64,000 nt of DNA from DASRFR01 sp035651455 (GTDB lineage Bacteria > Acidobacteriota > Terriglobia > Terriglobales > Acidobacteriaceae). Positions 8,187 through 15,704 of the stretch are shown here, piece after piece. A model generated the notes under the pieces. That model did not search any database, was not told the DNA's origin, and saw nothing but the letters and a program-made list of their open reading frames with translations. The stretch's first letter is position 1. Every line of letters starts with the position of its first letter. The position numbers and the translations under genes were made by a program. The DNA is taken from assembly GCA_035651455.1 (NCBI GenBank), contig DASRFR010000022.1, positions 186,001 to 250,000 on the forward strand. The letters run 5' to 3'.

Positions 8187-8573
8187 TTAAGCGGTGAACG
8201 AAGTGCCGCAGCCGCAGGACTTGCTGGCATTCGGGTTCACGAAAACGAAGCCCTGCTGCATCAGGGTTTCCTGGTAATCCAGCGTCATGCCGTGCAAGTA
8301 AATGAACGACTTCGGGTCGACGAACACGCGAACGTCTCCGTATTGAAAAATGCGGTCACGCTCGCGAGGCCGGCTGTCGAAACGGATGTTGTAGCTTAAA
8401 CCGCTGCAACCGCCACCTTGCACGCCAACGCGCAGCCCACCCTCTTCCGGCGAAACGCCTTCTTTCAGCATGGCGGCGCGAATTTTGGCGATCGCCTTCT
8501 CCGTCACCTGGATCCCCTTGGGGGGAGCCTTAGGTTCCGGAGGAGCGATCGTGTTGGTGGCTTCGTCAGTCAT
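8187..8573 (-). CDS. iscA: IscA, A-type Fe-S carrier
   Basis: 128 residues from the ATG at 8573, 8 nt after the iscU stop. A longer frame starting at 8648 would overlap iscU by 67 bp and add a low-complexity tail, so I reject it. The three cluster or iron ligands are present: VQGGGCSGLSY and the C-terminal SCGCGTSF. The first 20 residues after the start are a Pro/Ala-rich extension before GIQVTEKAI, longer than E. coli IscA (107). Start choice is moderately certain because no strong Shine-Dalgarno is visible; translational coupling to iscU is likely. Confidence 0.92.
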   Translation of the reverse strand: MTDEATNTIAPPEPKAPPKGIQVTEKAIAKIRAAMLKEGVSPEEGGLRVGVQGGGCSGLSYNIRFDSRPRERDRIFQYGDVRVFVDPKSFIYLHGMTLDYQETLMQQGFVFVNPNASKSCGCGTSFTA

Positions 8574-8581
8574 CGCGTAAT

Positions 8582-9010
8582 TTAGTGAGCGCCCTGCGTG
8601 CCCGCGGAGACCGGCGCGGGCTCGTTGCTGCCGTTCTTCTTCTTCCAATCGTGGATGGCGGCGCGAATCGCGTCTTCCGCCAGCACGGAGCAGTGGATCT
8701 TTACCGGGGGAAGCGAAAGCTCCTTCACGATCTCGGTGTTTTTAATCTGCAGCGCCTCTTCCACGGTCTTGCCCTTCACCCACTCGGTGGCGAGCGATGA
8801 CGAGGCAATCGCGGAGCCGCAGCCGAAGGTCTTGAACTTCGCGTCCTCGATGACGTTGGTCTGCGGGTTCACCTTGATCTGCAGCTTCATGACGTCGCCG
8901 CATTCCGGCGCGCCAACCAGGCCGGTGCCCACTTCCTGGCTGTTCTTGTCGAGAGAACCCACGTTCCGCGGATTCGAATAGTGATCCAGAACTTTGTCGC
9001 TATATGCCAT
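8582..9010 (-). CDS. iscU: IscU, Fe-S cluster scaffold
   Basis: 142 residues, slightly longer than E. coli IscU (128) through a Gly/Ser/Pro-rich tail. It holds nascent [2Fe-2S] clusters built from IscS sulfur. The three cysteines are in GAPECGDVM, FGCGSAIAS and KIHCSVLAED, and the HscA recognition motif LPPVK lies just before the last one. Conserved MAYSDKVLDHYSNPRNVG opens the protein. It follows iscS after 77 nt that contain a hairpin. Confidence 0.96.
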   Translation of the reverse strand: MAYSDKVLDHYSNPRNVGSLDKNSQEVGTGLVGAPECGDVMKLQIKVNPQTNVIEDAKFKTFGCGSAIASSSLATEWVKGKTVEEALQIKNTEIVKELSLPPVKIHCSVLAEDAIRAAIHDWKKKNGSNEPAPVSAGTQGAH

Positions 9011-9053
9011 ATCTTTCTACGCTCCTAAAATTATTGGCCATCCTGCTACTGGC

Positions 9054-9071
9054 TTCCGGCGTGAGCCGGAA
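9054..9071 (-). other. Hairpin in the iscS-iscU gap
   Basis: Perfect 7-bp stem TTCCGGC / GCCGGAA around a 4-nt loop, between the iscS stop (9088) and the iscU start (9010). There is no U tract, so transcription should continue; it may affect mRNA stability or segment processing. Confidence 0.45.
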
Positions 9072-9087
9072 CCCTCGAGGTGGACGC

Positions 9088-10356
9088 TTACTCCGCCGCC
9101 CACTTGACCGATTTCAAATCCACGCCCTCTTTCGCCATCTCGTACAGCGGAGAAAGTTCGCGCAAGCGCTGCACTGTCTCGACCACGCGATCGGCAACGT
9201 AGTCGACCTCGGCTTCGGTGTTGAAGCGGCCGATGCCGAAGCGTATCGAACTGTGCGCCAGATCGTCTCCCGTGCCCAGCGCCTTCAATACATAAGATGG
9301 CTCCAGCGTCGCGGAGGTGCATGCCGAACCGCTGGAAACAGCCACATCGTTGATGCCCATCAGCAGCGATTCGCCTTCGACGTAGGCAAAGCTGATGTTG
9401 AGGTTCCCGGGCAGGCGGTGCTCCATGGTGCCGTTGATGTAGACCTCGTCAAGCCGGCTCATGATGCTGTCTCTCAGGCGATTGCGAAGTCCGGCGAGAT
9501 GACAGGCTTCCCTGGCCATCTCCTCAGTCGCGAGAGCGCAGGCCTTTCCTAAACCGACGATGCCGGGCACGTTCAGCGTTCCCGAGCGCATGCCGCGCTC
9601 ATGTCCGCCGCCATCGATGATGGCGGAAATCTGCACGCGCGGATTCTTGCGGCGCACGTAGAGCGCGCCTACACCTTTCGGTCCGTAAATCTTGTGACCG
9701 GAAATGGAGGCGAGATCGATGTTGTCTTTGATCACATCCATGGGAACCTTACCGACGGCCTGAACCGCGTCGGTGTGGAACAACACCCCGCGCTCGTGAC
9801 AGAGCTTGCCGATCTCCCGCCAGGGTTGCAGCACGCCAATCTCGTTGTTGGCCGCCATGATGGTGACGAGAATCGTCTTGTCGTCGATGGCGCGCTTCAG
9901 GTCGTCAAGATCGACCAACCCATCTTTCTGGACGGGAAGGTAGGTGACGCGGTAGCCGTATTTCTCCAGGCGCTTGCAAGTGTCGAGCACCGCCTTGTGC
10001 TCGGTCACGGCGGTGATGATGTGATTGCCCTTTTCGCGATACATCTCGGCGACACCCTTGATGGCCAGGTTGTCGCTCTCGGTCGCGCCCGACGTGAAGA
10101 TAATTTCTTTGGGAGTTGCGCCGATCAGCTTCGCGATCTGCTCACGCGCCGTTTCTACGCCCGCTTCCGCGGCCCAACCAAAGGCGTGGTTGCGGCTGGC
10201 GGCATTGCCGAAGCGATCGGTGAAGTAGGGAAGCATTTCTTCCAGTACGCGAGGATCCACGGGCGTGGTCGCGTGATTATCCATGTAGATGGGCAGCTTG
10301 ATTCCGTTGGGGGAAAATTGCTGCTCCAGGGTGGTCGTCTTTACATCCGTGCTCAT
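9088..10356 (-). CDS. iscS: IscS, cysteine desulfurase
   Basis: 422 residues from the ATG at 10356, which has GGAGA at a 7-nt spacing; a start 36 nt further upstream would overlap iscR. The pyridoxal-phosphate enzyme takes sulfur from cysteine and passes it to IscU. Visible are YMDNHATTPVDP, the PLP histidine region SGATESDN, the PLP lysine in SGHKIYGPKG and the mobile catalytic loop SSGSACTSATLEPSYVL, which is the long IscS-type loop rather than SufS-type. The C-terminus is normal for IscS. The gene is second in the operon, 33 nt after the iscR stop. Confidence 0.96.
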   Translation of the reverse strand: MSTDVKTTTLEQQFSPNGIKLPIYMDNHATTPVDPRVLEEMLPYFTDRFGNAASRNHAFGWAAEAGVETAREQIAKLIGATPKEIIFTSGATESDNLAIKGVAEMYREKGNHIITAVTEHKAVLDTCKRLEKYGYRVTYLPVQKDGLVDLDDLKRAIDDKTILVTIMAANNEIGVLQPWREIGKLCHERGVLFHTDAVQAVGKVPMDVIKDNIDLASISGHKIYGPKGVGALYVRRKNPRVQISAIIDGGGHERGMRSGTLNVPGIVGLGKACALATEEMAREACHLAGLRNRLRDSIMSRLDEVYINGTMEHRLPGNLNISFAYVEGESLLMGINDVAVSSGSACTSATLEPSYVLKALGTGDDLAHSSIRFGIGRFNTEAEVDYVADRVVETVQRLRELSPLYEMAKEGVDLKSVKWAAE

Positions 10357-10388
10357 AAGTGCGTCTCCTACCTTCGTGAAAACCGTTT

Positions 10389-10841
10389 TCAACCCAGGGT
10401 GACCAGTTCAGCGAGTTTTTTCGCCTCCTGCGGTGCCGTGTCCTCGCGCATCTGCGATATGGAGATGCGCCGTAGTACTTCCTCGATGCTGCGATTCACT
10501 TTGCGCAGGGGCTCGCGAATCGTGCACCGGCCGGATTGACCGCACTCTCCGCGAACCGTGATGCAGGAGGTGATGAACAAAGGCCCATCGATCGCCTGAA
10601 TCACTTCGAAGGCCGAAATGCTGGCCGCCTCGCGCGCCAGGTTGTAGCCACCATTGATGCCATGCTGCGAATGCAGCAGGCCGGCCTTGGTGAGCTTTTG
10701 CAGGATCTTGGCGAGAGCTTCCTGCGGAATGCCGTAAGACTCCGCCATATCCTTGGCGCTACACGAACCTTCGTCGGCATGCTCGGCGAGATGCTTCATC
10801 GCCATCAATCCGTAGTCAGCTTTCTTGGTTAACTTCAGCAT
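10389..10841 (-). CDS. iscR: IscR, Rrf2-family [2Fe-2S] regulator
   Basis: 150 residues. The winged HTH starts MLKLTKKADYGLMAMKHLA. The cluster ligands are Cys93, Cys100 and Cys106 (C-x6-C-x5-C), one residue longer in the first gap than E. coli IscR (C92, C98, C104). The fourth ligand, His107 in E. coli, has no obvious equivalent at that position. IscR senses Fe-S status and represses its own operon when loaded. It is the first gene of the isc operon and has a dyad-rich upstream region (10853-10902). Confidence 0.92.
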   Translation of the reverse strand: MLKLTKKADYGLMAMKHLAEHADEGSCSAKDMAESYGIPQEALAKILQKLTKAGLLHSQHGINGGYNLAREAASISAFEVIQAIDGPLFITSCITVRGECGQSGRCTIREPLRKVNRSIEEVLRRISISQMREDTAPQEAKKLAELVTLG

Positions 10842-10852
10842 GCGCCTATAGA

Positions 10853-10902
10853 TACGAAATACGACCGGAAGCGTCGTATAAAACTACGACCATTTAGGTC
10901 GC
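10853..10902 (-). promoter_or_regulatory. Candidate IscR operator and promoter region
   Basis: Immediately upstream of iscR lie clustered GTCG/CGAC half-sites: GTCGTA (10873-10878) and TACGAC (10885-10890) form a perfect 6-bp dyad with a 6-nt spacer; CGACC (10888-10892) and GGTCG (10898-10902) form an overlapping 5-bp dyad; further TACGA and TACGAC half-sites sit at 10853 and 10860. A weak minus-strand -35 (TTGCGA) and -10 (TATACG) at 18-nt spacing overlap these dyads, as expected for a repressor site. IscR binding is inferred from position. Confidence 0.5.
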
Positions 10903-10907
10903 AATTC

Positions 10908-11087
10908 ATTGTAACGCGGGGAAACGCGGGTTCGCAACCCAAAGCCGGGAAAGGGCGATTTTAGAACCCAAGCCGCTGTCACCTGGGGCTGACCTGCATT
11001 TATTCACAGACCTGGAGGAGGGTTTTGAGCGTCCAATACATCGCTTCAGAGCGCGGATTCGAAGCGCCTGATTGGCACTTTGGGGAC
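10908..11087. other. Divergent gap between the iscR control region and the next promoter, no gene seen
   Basis: No supported gene. Short frames lack ribosome-binding sites and family resemblance. The gap separates the minus-strand isc operon from the plus-strand promoter at 11088-11115. Confidence 0.4.
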
Positions 11088-11120
11088 TTGACAAGCCGGG
11101 GGGCCGGTCTAAAATACCGG
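11088..11120 (+). promoter_or_regulatory. Sigma70-type promoter with dyad over the -10 box
   Basis: -35 TTGACA (11088-11093), 16-nt spacer, -10 TAAAAT (11110-11115), a near-consensus vegetative promoter. The -10 is flanked by CCGGT (11104-11108) and ACCGG (11116-11120), a 5-bp inverted repeat that could be a repressor site. It points at the small gene at 11212, leaving a leader of about 90 nt. Confidence 0.62.
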
Positions 11121-11211
11121 GAAATCTCGGGCAAGTTCAGCCGTCTCAGAGACCATGGCCCGAGTTCTATGAGATATATTCCCGCCTCCAGTCCCCACAC
11201 AGAGAAGGAAC

Positions 11212-11361
11212 ATGGATCAGTGTAAGCACCCTCGCGTCCAGATCGTGGCCCGAGAAGAAGATGCCGAATTTGTCGAATGCCTGGAATGCGGAGAGGTATT
11301 CGAATCCACCGAATTCAAAGATATGGCCATTGAAGAGAAGACCCAAAGCAGCGAATCCTGA
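11212..11361 (+). CDS. Small zinc-ribbon-like protein (49 aa)
   Basis: ATG at 11212, TGA ending at 11361. The protein starts MDQCKHPRVQIVAREEDAEF and continues VECLECGEVFES. The pairing CKH (residues 4-6) and CLEC (23-26) suggests a single zinc site. The rest is acidic and probably unstructured after residue 35. An AAGGA lies close to the start (about 2 nt; a looser GAGAAGG pairing is possible), and a near-consensus promoter lies 97 bp upstream. I do not know a named family. Two receiver-domain genes follow on the same strand. Coding support is promoter, composition and metal-ligand pattern. Confidence 0.62.
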   Translation: MDQCKHPRVQIVAREEDAEFVECLECGEVFESTEFKDMAIEEKTQSSES

Positions 11362-11535
11362 TATTCCAATCGGCTGTAAGTGATGAGGGTTGAGCGGAAA
11401 AGCCGAAGTGTGCTTCGAACTGAGCTGGATGCGGGCCGGTTCGGTAACCAAGGTAATGGCATGCTCGTCCTTCGCCTTGTAACGCTTGGATCGCTTTGCT
11501 AGCTTCATGCTAACTCACCCGTCCTGGGAGAATGC

Positions 11536-11919
11536 ATGGCCCTTGTGGCCCTCGTCGTCGATGATTCCATGCTGATCCGGCATACTGTCTGCCGCTTTCT
11601 GCAGGAACGGGGCTTCACCGTCGAGTCTGCAACGAACCCCTTGGAAGCGCTGGAAATTCTGGCCCATTTGCGGCCGAACCTGATCGTCACGGACATGCAG
11701 ATGCCGAAGATGACGGGCAGCGAGTTCATCACGCTGCTGAAGCAGAACCCGGAGACGCAGAGCATTCCGATCTTCGTTGTGTCAGGTCGCCAGAGTGGTT
11801 TCGACGGGAATGAAAACCGCGCCGACTATTGCATATACAAGGACATTGACGTCGAGTCCCAGCTAGGTAAGGCGCTCGACGCAAGCATGCGTGGTCGCGC
11901 AGCATCGTCGGCAAAGTAG
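11536..11919 (+). CDS. Single-domain response regulator (CheY-like)
   Basis: 127 residues, one receiver domain with no output domain. The acidic pair is in VVDDSML (9-10), the phosphoacceptor Asp in LIVTDMQMP near residue 53, and the switch Ser in FVVSGRQ; the conserved Lys is in YCIYKDID. GGGAGA sits 4 nt before the ATG. The protein should be phosphorylated by an unlinked histidine kinase and act by protein contact. The loop after the switch residue (FDGNENRADY) is slightly unusual. Confidence 0.9.
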   Translation: MALVALVVDDSMLIRHTVCRFLQERGFTVESATNPLEALEILAHLRPNLIVTDMQMPKMTGSEFITLLKQNPETQSIPIFVVSGRQSGFDGNENRADYCIYKDIDVESQLGKALDASMRGRAASSAK

Positions 11920-12098
11920 AAGGGCGTCTTTTTTACTTGTCTCGTCGTGGCCCAATCCAAAAACTCAAGCTCATTTGTCCGTCCAAACGCAACGTGCTTG
12001 CAATGAAGTCCACCGTCGGTCTTGATCTTTGGTGATCTTACCGCTTGCCGTCCGCATTGCTATGGTGAGGCCGGAGTGAAGGGAAGGCTCCGTCCCGT

Positions 12099-12470
12099 AT
12101 GGGCAAGACCGCGTTCAAGTTGAAAATCCTGTATTGCGAATCGGACCAGGAAATCCTCACGAAGCAGGCGGCGGAAATGACGAAGGCCGGCCACCAGGTG
12201 CAGACCGCACTTGGGCGTCACGCCGCGCAAGAGTGCTTGCGCAACGACGCTTTCGACTTGGTAGTGCTCGGCTCTACCCTCAGCAAAAACGATCGCCACC
12301 ACCTACCGTACGTCGTAAAGAAGGCGCATGAAGGCACGCGCGTGCTGGTGTGCCACACGGGCGGACACCATCATGAGGTCGACGGCACAGTCGACGCGGA
12401 GCGGGGCGTTCCTGCACTGCTGGACAAGATTGCTGCGATCATTGCCGACCAGGCAGCGGTCTCCCACTGA
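12099..12470 (+). CDS. Degenerate receiver-like protein lacking the phosphoacceptor
   Basis: 123 residues with receiver topology: KILYCESDQEI (strand 1, acidic site partly kept), TKAGHQVQTALGRHAAQECL, DAFDLVVLGSTLSKND. The Asp normally ending strand 3 is replaced by LGST, so phosphorylation at the usual site is not possible. The loop VCHTGGHHHEVDG carries three successive His and may bind metal. Placement after a canonical receiver suggests a pair, but the 179-bp gap argues for separate expression. It could also be a distant, non-signalling flavodoxin-like fold. Confidence 0.72.
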   Translation: MGKTAFKLKILYCESDQEILTKQAAEMTKAGHQVQTALGRHAAQECLRNDAFDLVVLGSTLSKNDRHHLPYVVKKAHEGTRVLVCHTGGHHHEVDGTVDAERGVPALLDKIAAIIADQAAVSH

Positions 12471-12515
12471 GATCCCCAGCAGGGGACGCCAGTGTAAGGA
12501 GCTGGCGAATCGCTG

Positions 12516-13688
12516 CTAGCTGGCACCGCGAAGAGGCATTCCCGCCTCGGCGGAGAAATCCATCGGCGCAAAATCGTTGAGCAGGAACTTGGGGTACGCC
12601 GCGGCCGCGATCATAGCGGCGTTGTCGGTGGATAGCGGACGGGAAGGGAAGAAGACGGGCAATCCCTCCAGAGACGCCTGCTCTTCGAAGCGACGGCGCA
12701 GTTCGTTGTTGGCCGCGACGCCACCGGTGACGAACAGCGTAGCCACATCATAAGCCCGGGCTGCCGCCAAGGTTTTCTCCACCAGATCCGCAACCGTGGC
12801 ACGCTGGAACGAGGCGACCAGGTTAAGCGTGTCGCGATCACAGAGCGAGAGATAGTCGTCAGTTGTGGGTTTTGATATCTGGGACAGACGCGCGCGCCGG
12901 GCCTCGATGGCGGAGGTCATGCCGTGGGTTTCCACATAGCGCAGGACCGCGGTCTTGATGCCACTGTAAGAGAAATCGACGCGGGGCGGAGCGTCGTCCC
13001 CACCTTGCCCGGAGTTGCCGGCCCCGCGATCCCGCCGGTCAGGATGCTTGATGTGCGAGGGCGGAAACTTTACGGCAGTGGGGTCTCCGTGCGGCGCCAG
13101 GCGATCGATAACGGGACCGCCGGGATATCCCAAGGCGAGCAGTTTGGCGACTTTGTCGAAGGCTTCTCCGGCGGCGTCATCGCGTGTATGGCCGACGTTC
13201 CGGTAGGTCCAGGCCTGGTTATGTTGCTCCGCAAGATACAAATGCGTGTGGCCGCCGGAGACCACCAAGGCAAGCACGGGGAATACCAGGTCGTGATTGC
13301 CCTTTTGCCTTTCTTCGAGCAAAACGGCGTGAATGTGGCCTTCCAGGTGGTTCACGGCAATGAGTGGCTTTTCGAGTGCGAAGGCCAGCGCCTTGGCGTA
13401 GCTGATGCCGACCAGCAGAGCTCCGGCAAGTCCCGGTCCCTGGGTCACCGCAAGCGCGTCAATGGAGTCGTAGGTTGCATGGGCTTCGGCGAGAGCATTA
13501 CGGACGACCGGCACAATGGCGCGCAGATGCTCACGTGATGCTAATTCGGGGACCACGCCGCCGTAGCGCTGGTGTGTGGCAATCTGGGAGAAGACGACGT
13601 TCGAAATGATCTGCTCGCCCGAGCGCACCACGGCCGCGGCGGTTTCATCACAGGAGCTTTCGATACCAAGAATGTAGGCGTCGGCCAT
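12516..13688 (-). CDS. tsaD: TsaD, tRNA threonylcarbamoyladenosine synthase subunit
   Basis: 390 residues, longer than the usual 340 because of an insert rich in Gly, Asp and Arg near 225-250 (RRDRGAGNSGQGGDDAPP). TsaD transfers the threonylcarbamoyl group to A37 of ANN-decoding tRNAs with TsaB and TsaE. Visible are ILGIESSCDETAAAVV, the metal-binding NHLEGHIHA near residue 115, VVSGGHTHL and, near the end, the ribose-binding TGGVAANNELRRRF and STDNAAMIA. It is divergent from cca with an 80-bp gap. Confidence 0.95.
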   Translation of the reverse strand: MADAYILGIESSCDETAAAVVRSGEQIISNVVFSQIATHQRYGGVVPELASREHLRAIVPVVRNALAEAHATYDSIDALAVTQGPGLAGALLVGISYAKALAFALEKPLIAVNHLEGHIHAVLLEERQKGNHDLVFPVLALVVSGGHTHLYLAEQHNQAWTYRNVGHTRDDAAGEAFDKVAKLLALGYPGGPVIDRLAPHGDPTAVKFPPSHIKHPDRRDRGAGNSGQGGDDAPPRVDFSYSGIKTAVLRYVETHGMTSAIEARRARLSQISKPTTDDYLSLCDRDTLNLVASFQRATVADLVEKTLAAARAYDVATLFVTGGVAANNELRRRFEEQASLEGLPVFFPSRPLSTDNAAMIAAAAYPKFLLNDFAPMDFSAEAGMPLRGAS

Positions 13689-13768
13689 GCTCCTATACTA
13701 TTCGAGGACGCGGACGGCGTGCGCAAGGCAGCCAAGAGAGCCGCGTCTCACTTTCCTACTGTTTGCCT

Positions 13769-15145
13769 ATGACGGAACAGGAATTCGCAATCTCGGTGGT
13801 ACGCACCCTGCGACAGTCAGGTCACGCGGCTTACCTGGTTGGAGGCTGCGTGCGGGATCTTCTTCTTGGACGCGAGCCGGCGGACTACGACGTGACCACC
13901 GATGCCACTCCCGATGAGGTGATGCGAATCTTTCCCCATACATGGGCAGTGGGCGCGCAGTTCGGAGTCGTGCTGGTGCCAGTTGCCGATCATGCCTGGC
14001 CATACGCCGAGCCCGGAACAGCTGACGACGATCTCGCGGCGCACGGTCGCGCCGGCACGGTTGAAGTAGCGACGTTCCGCAGTGATATCGGTTACAGCGA
14101 TGGGCGGCACCCAGACCAGGTGCGCTACAGCAAGGATCCACGCGAAGACGTGGAGCGGCGTGATTTCACCATCAATGGTTTGTTGCTGGACCCAGTCACA
14201 AATGAGGTGCTTGACTTCGTGGGCGGCCGCGCTGATCTGAAGGCCGGCATTGTGCGAACGATTGGCGATCCGGTGCGGCGGTTTACCGAAGACAAGCTGC
14301 GCATGCTGCGCGCAGTACGTTTCGCGGCGCGCTTTGAATACAGGATCGAGCCATCTGCATTTGCCGCCATTCAAGACCTGGCGGACGAGATCCACCAGGT
14401 TTCGCGCGAACGCGTGCGCGATGAGTTAAGCAAGATGCTGACCGAAGGCCATGCACGGCAGGCCTTTCTGCTGCTGGATGAATCTGGATTGCTGGAAGAA
14501 GTGTTGCCCGAAATTTCCGCTATGAAGGGAATTGAGCAGCCGCCCCAGTTTCATCCCGAGGGCGATGTTTTCGTGCACACGCTCCTTCTTCTCGACAAGC
14601 TGCCACAGCCTTGCCCATTGACGCTGGCCTGGGGCGCTCTGTTGCACGATGTAGGGAAGCCGCCCACTTTTCGGGTAGCGCCGGACAGGATCCGTTTCGA
14701 TGGGCACGTGGAGGTTGGAGTAAAGATGGCGCAGGAAATCTGCCGGCGCCTGCGCTTTTCGAACCAGGACACGGAGCAGATCCTGGCGCTGGTGGAAAAT
14801 CACATGCGCTTTGCGGAAGTCACCCGGATGAAAGCATCGACCTTGAAAAAATTTATCCGCATGCCCAAATTTGACGAGCACTTGGAACTACATCGGATTG
14901 ACTGCCTTTCGAGTCACGGCAACCTGGGTTCCTACGAATTTACTCGCGAAGCTATCGCATCCACGCCGCCGGAAGAGGTCCGTCCACAACCGCTGATCAC
15001 CGGCCGCGATCTAATTGAAGCGGGCTACAAGCCGGGTCCCAAGTTTAAGGAGATCCTCTCCGATGTGGAAGATGCGCAACTGGAAGGGCGGCTACAGCAA
15101 AGAGGCGAAGCGCTAAATTACGTGCTGGGCCGTTTTCCCCAATGA
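13769..15145 (+). CDS. cca: CCA tRNA nucleotidyltransferase / poly(A) polymerase family with HD domain
   Basis: 458 residues from the ATG at 13769; a TTG two codons earlier is possible. The nucleotidyltransferase head has YLVGGCVRDLLLGREPADYDVTTDA, with the two catalytic Asp in DYDVTTD; RRDFTINGLLLD and the arginine-rich TEDKLRMLRAVRFAARF follow. A C-terminal HD domain shows WGALLHDVGKP near residue 290. It adds or repairs the CCA end of tRNAs, or a poly(A) tail. Members with an HD domain often also have phosphohydrolase activity. The insert around residues 75-95 (WPYAEPGTADDDLAAHG) is longer than usual. Confidence 0.92.
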   Translation: MTEQEFAISVVRTLRQSGHAAYLVGGCVRDLLLGREPADYDVTTDATPDEVMRIFPHTWAVGAQFGVVLVPVADHAWPYAEPGTADDDLAAHGRAGTVEVATFRSDIGYSDGRHPDQVRYSKDPREDVERRDFTINGLLLDPVTNEVLDFVGGRADLKAGIVRTIGDPVRRFTEDKLRMLRAVRFAARFEYRIEPSAFAAIQDLADEIHQVSRERVRDELSKMLTEGHARQAFLLLDESGLLEEVLPEISAMKGIEQPPQFHPEGDVFVHTLLLLDKLPQPCPLTLAWGALLHDVGKPPTFRVAPDRIRFDGHVEVGVKMAQEICRRLRFSNQDTEQILALVENHMRFAEVTRMKASTLKKFIRMPKFDEHLELHRIDCLSSHGNLGSYEFTREAIASTPPEEVRPQPLITGRDLIEAGYKPGPKFKEILSDVEDAQLEGRLQQRGEALNYVLGRFPQ

Positions 15146-15170
15146 TGCGGTATGCGGCAAGTGGAGCCGG

Positions 15171-15545
15171 TCACTTCTCCGGATCTACAGCCTGGTCAAG
15201 ATAAATCCAGAGCACCCGGGATAGCAGCGTCAACATCGGCGCAAAAGGCAGAAACAAGAGAACGGCCCAGATGGCGATCTTGTCCAATCGCCACGAGGTC
15301 ACGAACCAGAGTCCAACCGCAAGCACCAGGATAGCGATCAGCGCCAAGGCATAGCTGATATACATGGCGCCAAGAAAATATCCTGGCTCCCGGTGAAATT
15401 TGAGCTGGCAGACAGGGCATGCCGGATGCATTCGGGGAAATCCCAGGTAAATGGAAGAACGAAAAATGCGCGCCGACCGGCACCTGGGGCAAAGCTGGCG
15501 CAGAATGCCTGATATTCGAGAGTGGGACCGAGCGCCGTCAGTCAT
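15171..15545 (-). CDS. DUF983 family membrane protein
   Basis: 124 residues. Two CxxC pairs, LCPRCRSARIF and PACPVCQLKF, form a probable zinc ribbon, followed by the DUF983 signature HREPGYFLGAMYISY and two transmembrane segments (about 55-80 and 87-112). Function is unknown in the family. It converges with cca with a 25-bp gap and lies on the opposite strand, so a link with cca is not implied. Confidence 0.85.
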   Translation of the reverse strand: MTDGARSHSRISGILRQLCPRCRSARIFRSSIYLGFPRMHPACPVCQLKFHREPGYFLGAMYISYALALIAILVLAVGLWFVTSWRLDKIAIWAVLLFLPFAPMLTLLSRVLWIYLDQAVDPEK

Positions 15546-15704
15546 TTCGTTGTGCAGCAGCGCCTCACCGCTGTCGTCCTGATCTGGTCTCCTTTCCCGT
15601 CTTAAGGATCATGCCGATGCAGGATTCCATACTGGTTGTCGTTACCTTGGTCACGGTGTTATGGAGCAGGAGCCAGTCTATGATGCGGATATCGGCTGCG
15701 CATT

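Noticed and set aside
9601..10539. 312-codon plus-strand frame
   Set aside because: Antisense to iscS and iscR; no recognisable domain.
11167..11508. 113-codon minus-strand frame
   Set aside because: Overlaps the zinc-ribbon gene and its leader; the translation has no family features and no ribosome-binding site.
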